This document shows positions 6,504-9,898 of a stretch of 9,898 nucleotides of DNA, in pieces. The first letter of the stretch is position 1. Every line of letters begins with the position of its first letter. A model generated the notes under the pieces. That model was not told the DNA's origin and made no database searches. It saw only the letters and a list, made by a program, of their open reading frames with translations. The translations under genes were made by a program, and so were the position numbers. Source of the stretch: Deltaproteobacteria bacterium (GTDB lineage Bacteria > Desulfobacterota > SM23-61); contig JACRCA010000397.1 of NCBI GenBank assembly GCA_016234425.1, forward strand, positions 1 to 9,898, given 5' to 3'.

Positions 6504-7535
6504 ATGAGAACATGCAAGAGCGGGGTTTTATTAGCGGTCATCTTTCTTTTCTTCTTCGCTGCATTGATTGTCGGGGTGCCCCCGGCAGCGGCACAGGAAA
6601 AGTGTAAGGAGACAACATACATTACCATTAGCGATGGCGTGTCAACGGCAGGCACCATGATGGTGGCAGCCAAATGGGCCGAGCTGATAACTAAAAAAGT
6701 CCCCTGCGTCTCAGCCAGCGCAACAACCGGGTCTTTTGTGGCCAATGCCCTGGCGGTGAACCAGAAACGCCACACCATTGGACAGGGCGATCCTAACACC
6801 TTACATATTGCCACCAGAGGGTTAGACGAGAAGTTCAAAGGGAAAGAGACCAAAGACCTTCGGTTTATCAATGCCTTTCATCACGGTGCCTTTCACATCT
6901 TCGTTCCCAAAAACCATCCCATCAAGGCGGTGAAAGAGATCGCCACATATCCGTGCAGGAATGTGATGGTAGTCTCCCGCCTGGGTGGCACTTACACCTG
7001 GGTGAGCAAGATATTCGAGGCTTATGGCAGCTCTTTCGAAGACCTGCAAAAGCGAGGCGGGTCGCTTGCGTTTGTGGACTATCAGGGCGGGGTTGATTTG
7101 ATGAAGGATGGTCAAGCCGATATCATGCTGGTCCATACCACAATCCCCAACTCCTCTGTCATGGATATCGACACCAACCCGGGCTGTCGTTTTCTTGAGA
7201 TGGAGCCTGAAATTATCGAGAGGCTCACCAAGCTGATTCCAGGATTCGTCCCGGTGACGATTCCCGGTGGCTCCTACCGGAACATGCCCAATGACTATCG
7301 CTCTATCGGCGTCTATTTCCACCACTTCACCCACAAGGACGTCTCGGAGGATCTTATCTACAAAGTCACCAAGGTCTTCTGGGAAAACGTGAAAGAATTT
7401 CAGGTCCTGGGGCCCTGGGGAAAAGCCATCAAACCGGAAACAGCCCTTCGCGCTGTGAATATTCCTGTGCACCCGGGGGCCGCGCGTTTTTACAAAGAGA
7501 AAGCTCTCCAGGTGCCGGATGTCAAGATGCCGTGA
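6504..7535 (+). CDS. TAXI family TRAP transporter solute-binding protein
   Basis: The protein has 343 residues, usual for TAXI-type (TRAP-associated extracytoplasmic immunogenic) binding proteins. The ATG is preceded by AAGGAGG (6491-6497) with a 6-nt spacer. Residues 1-30 form a Sec signal peptide: a short basic start, a hydrophobic core (LLAVIFLFFFAALIVGV) and a PPAAA site, with cleavage likely after Ala30. The mature part begins with the YITISDGVSTAG strand-loop, continues with SATTGSFVANALAV and GQGDP, has a VSRLGGTYTW loop at the place of the family's GSGT segment, and ends with the diagnostic IPVHPGAARFYKE motif. It should capture the substrate outside the cytoplasmic membrane and deliver it to the permease encoded downstream. 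Four cysteines remain after cleavage (34, 68, 151, 228), enough for two disulfides. TAXI ligands are mostly small carboxylates or amino acids; the ligand here is unknown, but the divergent operon suggests an amide-containing compound. Confidence 0.95.
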   Translation: MRTCKSGVLLAVIFLFFFAALIVGVPPAAAQEKCKETTYITISDGVSTAGTMMVAAKWAELITKKVPCVSASATTGSFVANALAVNQKRHTIGQGDPNTLHIATRGLDEKFKGKETKDLRFINAFHHGAFHIFVPKNHPIKAVKEIATYPCRNVMVVSRLGGTYTWVSKIFEAYGSSFEDLQKRGGSLAFVDYQGGVDLMKDGQADIMLVHTTIPNSSVMDIDTNPGCRFLEMEPEIIERLTKLIPGFVPVTIPGGSYRNMPNDYRSIGVYFHHFTHKDVSEDLIYKVTKVFWENVKEFQVLGPWGKAIKPETALRAVNIPVHPGAARFYKEKALQVPDVKMP

Positions 7536-7660
7536 GCGCATTGTTAACATTCCCCAGCTCAACGGTCTCGGTAGTGAGTTTTGATTTGCCGAGGGTGGGA
7601 GCCGCTGAACAAAAAATCACGATGTTTATTCCTTAAAAGGTCCGGCCGCCGTATGACAGA

Positions 7661-7687
7661 ATGATTCGGATCAACGCTATCCGTCAT
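7661..7687 (+). promoter_or_regulatory. Predicted intercistronic RNA hairpin
   Basis: In the gap between binding-protein and permease genes, ATGA (7661-7664) and CGGAT (7667-7671) pair with ATCCG (7679-7683) and TCAT (7684-7687), giving a 9-bp stem with a 2-nt bulge and a 7-nt loop. There is no T-run after it, so it is not a standard intrinsic terminator. It could stabilise the upstream message or damp read-through, helping make more binding protein than permease. Confidence 0.35.
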
Positions 7688-7739
7688 CCCTTCCATTAAT
7701 ATGAGAATTTACCTGCTGTCGTCCGAGCCGTGGCGGGCC

Positions 7740-7824
7740 CTCTCACCCTTCGTCGGTGGTCCAGTGATGAATTGCAGGCGATTTTCTTGAAGGATATTGA
7801 AATGACTGGACAAAAGGGTGAGAG
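7740..7824 (+). promoter_or_regulatory. Imperfect inverted repeat enclosing the permease translation start
   Basis: CTCTCACCCTT (7740-7750) is a perfect inverted match to AAGGGTGAGAG (7814-7824). Nested inside, and in register, GTCCAGT (7759-7765) matches ACTGGAC (7805-7811), and after one mismatch AT (7767-7768) can pair with the first two bases of the ATG at 7802. The result is an 18-20 bp stem with an asymmetric internal loop (8 nt against 2 nt). The ribosome binding site GAAGGA (7789-7794) lies in the apical loop and the start codon at the inner stem. Folded, it would hinder initiation at the permease gene. The base pairing is seen directly; the regulatory role is inferred. Confidence 0.5.
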
Positions 7825-9802
7825 CCTTGTTTACCGAGTGCAACTGCCAAAGGAGCCAGAAGGACCCTTTGAGTTCCTCATGTCCCAACAAAAATTCAGC
7901 GGACTGCTACTGGTGGCCTTTTTTATAGCTATAGTTGCCATCACTTTTTCATTATATCAGATTTTTACCGGATACTTCACCCAGCCCAGACCACAGGCCC
8001 ACCGTTCCATGCACCTGGCATTTGCCTTGATCCTGATTTTTCTTCTTCATCCCCTTAGGCGCAAGTCATGGAGAGATAAACCTAACTGGCTTTCCCTGGT
8101 AGATTTTGCGATCATTGCCGCAGTAATCGGGATCGAGGTATGGATTGTCTGGGACCTGGATGCTTTCCTTTATAAAGAAGGAAGTATCACCAAGTTAGAT
8201 CACATCATAGTGATGACTTATATTATTATTATTTTAGAGGCCACTCGCAGGTCGGTAGGTTGGCCTTTGGTTCTGGTGGTGGCATTTTTTATATTTCATG
8301 CTCGATTCGCCCCGTACTTTCCCAGCGTTTTCAATGGGCCCTCCGTCCCATGGGACTGGTTTGTAGAGGCCCAGATGATCCAATCCTACGGCATATTCAG
8401 CATCCCCATTGCCGTGGTAGCAGGATACGTTGCCTTATTTATTATCTTTGCAGAGGTTCTCAACCAAACCGGCGCAGGGAAATTCTTCATTGACATCGCC
8501 GTGGCCCTGATGGGATGGCAGGCAGGAGGGCCAGCCAAGACCGCGGTGGTCGCCAGCGGCGCTTTCGGGACCATCTCCGGCAGCGTGGTGGCCAACGTTG
8601 TGGGTACCGGCTCAGTGACCATCCCTCTGATGAAAGGAATTGGCTACCCCCGCCACTTTGCAGGGGCGGTGGAGGCGGTGGCTTCCACCGGTGGGCAGAT
8701 TATGCCTCCGGTGATGGGGGCGGTGGCCTTCGTTATGGCTGAGTTCATGGGAGTCCCTTACATCAAGGTGGCTGCTGCTGCTGCCATACCAGCCATAATG
8801 TACTACTTTTCGTTGTTCGTCCAGGTGCACCTGGAGGCCAAGAAGGTTGGGTTGAGCGGACTGCCCCGGGAACAACTCCCCAGGATCCGGCCGGTGTTGA
8901 TAAGTGGAGTTCACCTGGTTATTCCCTTGATCGTCCTTGTATGGATTCTGGTGGAAGGGGCCACCCCTGCAAAGGCGGCGTTCTGGGGGCTTTCCTTGAT
9001 ATTTTTACTGGCATTCCTGAAAAAAGAAACCAGACCCACCCCATATGCTTTCTTCAGGATGATGGAGAAGGCTGGACGGGTGGTGGCTCCTGTCTCCATA
9101 GCCTGCGCCTCGGCAGGGATCATCATCGGCTGCATCTTCGCTTCAGGCGTGGGTTTACGTTTCTCCTCATTCGTTATTGAGATTTCCGGGGGAAGCATGG
9201 TAGCTGCTCTGTTCGTGACCATGATCGCTTGCACCATTTTGGGCATGGGGCTCACCACCACCGCGGTGTACGTCACCGTTGCAGCCCTGATCATCCCGAC
9301 CCTGATCAAGATGGGCGTGGTGAAAATGGCCGCACATATGTTTGCCCTTTATTACGGATGTCTCTCCGCCATCACCCCGCCAGTGGCCATAGGAGCGTAT
9401 GCCGCTGCCGGCCTGGCCGATGCAAACCCCATGAAGACCGGATTCACAGCCTGGCGGCTGGGCCTTGCTGGGTTCATCGTTCCCTTCATGTTTGTTTATG
9501 CCCCCGAAATACTGCTGGAAGGACCCCCGATTCTCATTTTGTCCACCAGCTGCTCAGCCCTCATCGGCATCTTTTGCCTGGCCTCCAGTGTTGAGGGCTG
9601 GCTGTACACCAGGGAGAACTGGATTCAGCGACTGCTCCTGTTCATTGCGGCCTGTTTGTTGATCAAACCGGGGTGGAGAACAGACCTGGCAGGGGTTGTT
9701 TTGTTGACAATAGTGATCATCTGGCAAAAGATGCAGATTCGGTCAGCCGCGGTTGGACGGGAAGTCTTGCTCAAGGAAGAGAGTGGCACCCCTGGCGGTT
9801 GA
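7802..9802 (+). CDS. TRAP transporter fused permease (4TM + 12TM, DctQM-like, TAXI partner)
   Basis: The frame extends upstream to a GTG at 7730, but that start has no ribosome binding site and adds a non-conserved stretch. The ATG at 7802 follows GAAGGA (7789-7794) by 7 nt and gives 666 residues, typical for fused TRAP permeases. The N-terminal part has about four to five hydrophobic segments (about 33-55, 70-84, 100-118, 134-148, 154-168), the DctQ-equivalent small subunit. The DctM-like part starts near residue 200 and contains the conserved GGPAKTAVVASGAFGTISGS-type region (about 242-261) followed by ANVVGTGSVTIPLM and STGGQIMPPVMGAVAF. The second half carries ILGMGLTTTAVYV and SAITPPVAIGAYAAAGLA, the matching inverted-repeat motifs of the transport core. 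It should import the bound substrate with a sodium or proton gradient. The gene is 266 bp downstream of its binding-protein gene, a longer gap than usual, occupied by predicted hairpins. C-terminal extra helices (about 590-655) are common in the TAXI branch. Confidence 0.95.
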   Translation: MTGQKGESLVYRVQLPKEPEGPFEFLMSQQKFSGLLLVAFFIAIVAITFSLYQIFTGYFTQPRPQAHRSMHLAFALILIFLLHPLRRKSWRDKPNWLSLVDFAIIAAVIGIEVWIVWDLDAFLYKEGSITKLDHIIVMTYIIIILEATRRSVGWPLVLVVAFFIFHARFAPYFPSVFNGPSVPWDWFVEAQMIQSYGIFSIPIAVVAGYVALFIIFAEVLNQTGAGKFFIDIAVALMGWQAGGPAKTAVVASGAFGTISGSVVANVVGTGSVTIPLMKGIGYPRHFAGAVEAVASTGGQIMPPVMGAVAFVMAEFMGVPYIKVAAAAAIPAIMYYFSLFVQVHLEAKKVGLSGLPREQLPRIRPVLISGVHLVIPLIVLVWILVEGATPAKAAFWGLSLIFLLAFLKKETRPTPYAFFRMMEKAGRVVAPVSIACASAGIIIGCIFASGVGLRFSSFVIEISGGSMVAALFVTMIACTILGMGLTTTAVYVTVAALIIPTLIKMGVVKMAAHMFALYYGCLSAITPPVAIGAYAAAGLADANPMKTGFTAWRLGLAGFIVPFMFVYAPEILLEGPPILILSTSCSALIGIFCLASSVEGWLYTRENWIQRLLLFIAACLLIKPGWRTDLAGVVLLTIVIIWQKMQIRSAAVGREVLLKEESGTPGG

Positions 9803-9836
9803 AGCGCCTTTTTGTGGATGAGAGGATCGGAGAAAC

Positions 9837-9898
9837 ATGAAGCCAATCTGGTGGTTGTTAGTCATAGCAATGGGGATTGCATTTTATGTTTTAGGGAA
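9837..9898 (+). CDS. N-terminal fragment of a hydrophobic protein, third gene of the TRAP operon
   Basis: An ATG 34 bp after the permease stop codon opens a frame that runs off the right edge after 20 complete codons. The start, MKPIWWLLVIAMGIAFYVLG, is almost wholly hydrophobic after one lysine, so it is either a signal peptide or a first membrane helix. GGAGA (9829-9833) lies just before it, with AGAGGA (9821-9826) a little further upstream. Spacing and direction make it co-transcribed with the transporter. Small membrane or exported accessory proteins do follow TAXI-TRAP permeases in some genomes, but nothing visible identifies the family. Confidence 0.55.
   Translation, partial: MKPIWWLLVIAMGIAFYVLG

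Noticed and set aside
6410..6607. Small open frame in the TRAP leader, overlapping the binding-protein start
   Set aside because: It begins at a GTG without a ribosome binding site, runs 104 bp into the next gene in another frame and encodes nothing recognisable. A leader peptide role is possible but unsupported.
6822..7562. 246-codon open frame on the minus strand opposite the TAXI binding protein
   Set aside because: The plus-strand frame has a signal peptide and family motifs throughout; the antisense frame has none and is rich in residues typical of shadow frames.
1..9898. CRISPR arrays, tRNA or rRNA genes, insertion sequences, attachment sites
   Set aside because: No periodic repeats, no tRNA-like cloverleaf, no transposase or integrase frame and no terminal inverted repeats were seen on either strand.

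Overview
This is a bacterial catabolism-and-transport locus. Two operons diverge from a 376-bp intergenic region (6128-6503). All genes have ordinary bacterial starts, most with strong purine-rich ribosome binding sites. A TRAP transporter with a secreted (signal-peptide) binding protein fits a didermic bacterium. Strong AGGAGG sites, a TTG start, intermediate base composition by eye and a TAXI-type TRAP system with many amidohydrolases would suit an anaerobic or sediment Desulfobacterota-like organism. That taxonomic guess is weak, and no marker gene is present.

Left operon, minus strand, transcribed from 6127 towards 1: an amidohydrolase_3/YtcJ-type metal hydrolase (6127-4508), an AbgB-like M20 amidase (4435-2990), a classical SDR dehydrogenase with a TTG start (2952-2158), an M19 dipeptidase-family protein (2124-973), an Asp/Glu/hydantoin racemase-family protein (920-207), and the first 43 codons of a probable M28-type peptidase (130 to beyond base 1). 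Gaps are 72, 37, 33, 52 and 76 bp, so one polycistronic transcript is likely. Three of the starts given here are shorter than the longest open frames, because a Shine-Dalgarno sequence sits immediately before the internal start.

Right operon, plus strand: a TAXI-family TRAP substrate-binding protein (6504-7535), a 266-bp gap with predicted RNA hairpins, a fused 4TM-12TM TRAP permease (7802-9802), and the start of a further hydrophobic protein (9837 to beyond the right end). A near-consensus sigma70 promoter (TTGACA, 17 bp, TATATT) lies at 6354-6382 and is straddled by a 7-bp inverted repeat that looks like an operator.

Inferred joint function: the TRAP system imports a small carboxylate carrying amide bonds (an N-acyl or N-carbamoyl amino acid, hydantoin-like ring, dipeptide or similar). 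The hydrolases open or cleave it, the racemase interconverts its stereoisomers, and the SDR oxidises or reduces a hydroxyl or carbonyl intermediate. No gene fixes the substrate. The most notable points are this unassigned gene combination, a metal-ligand change (HxH instead of HxD) in the M19 protein, and a long imperfect hairpin that encloses the ribosome binding site and start codon of the permease gene.
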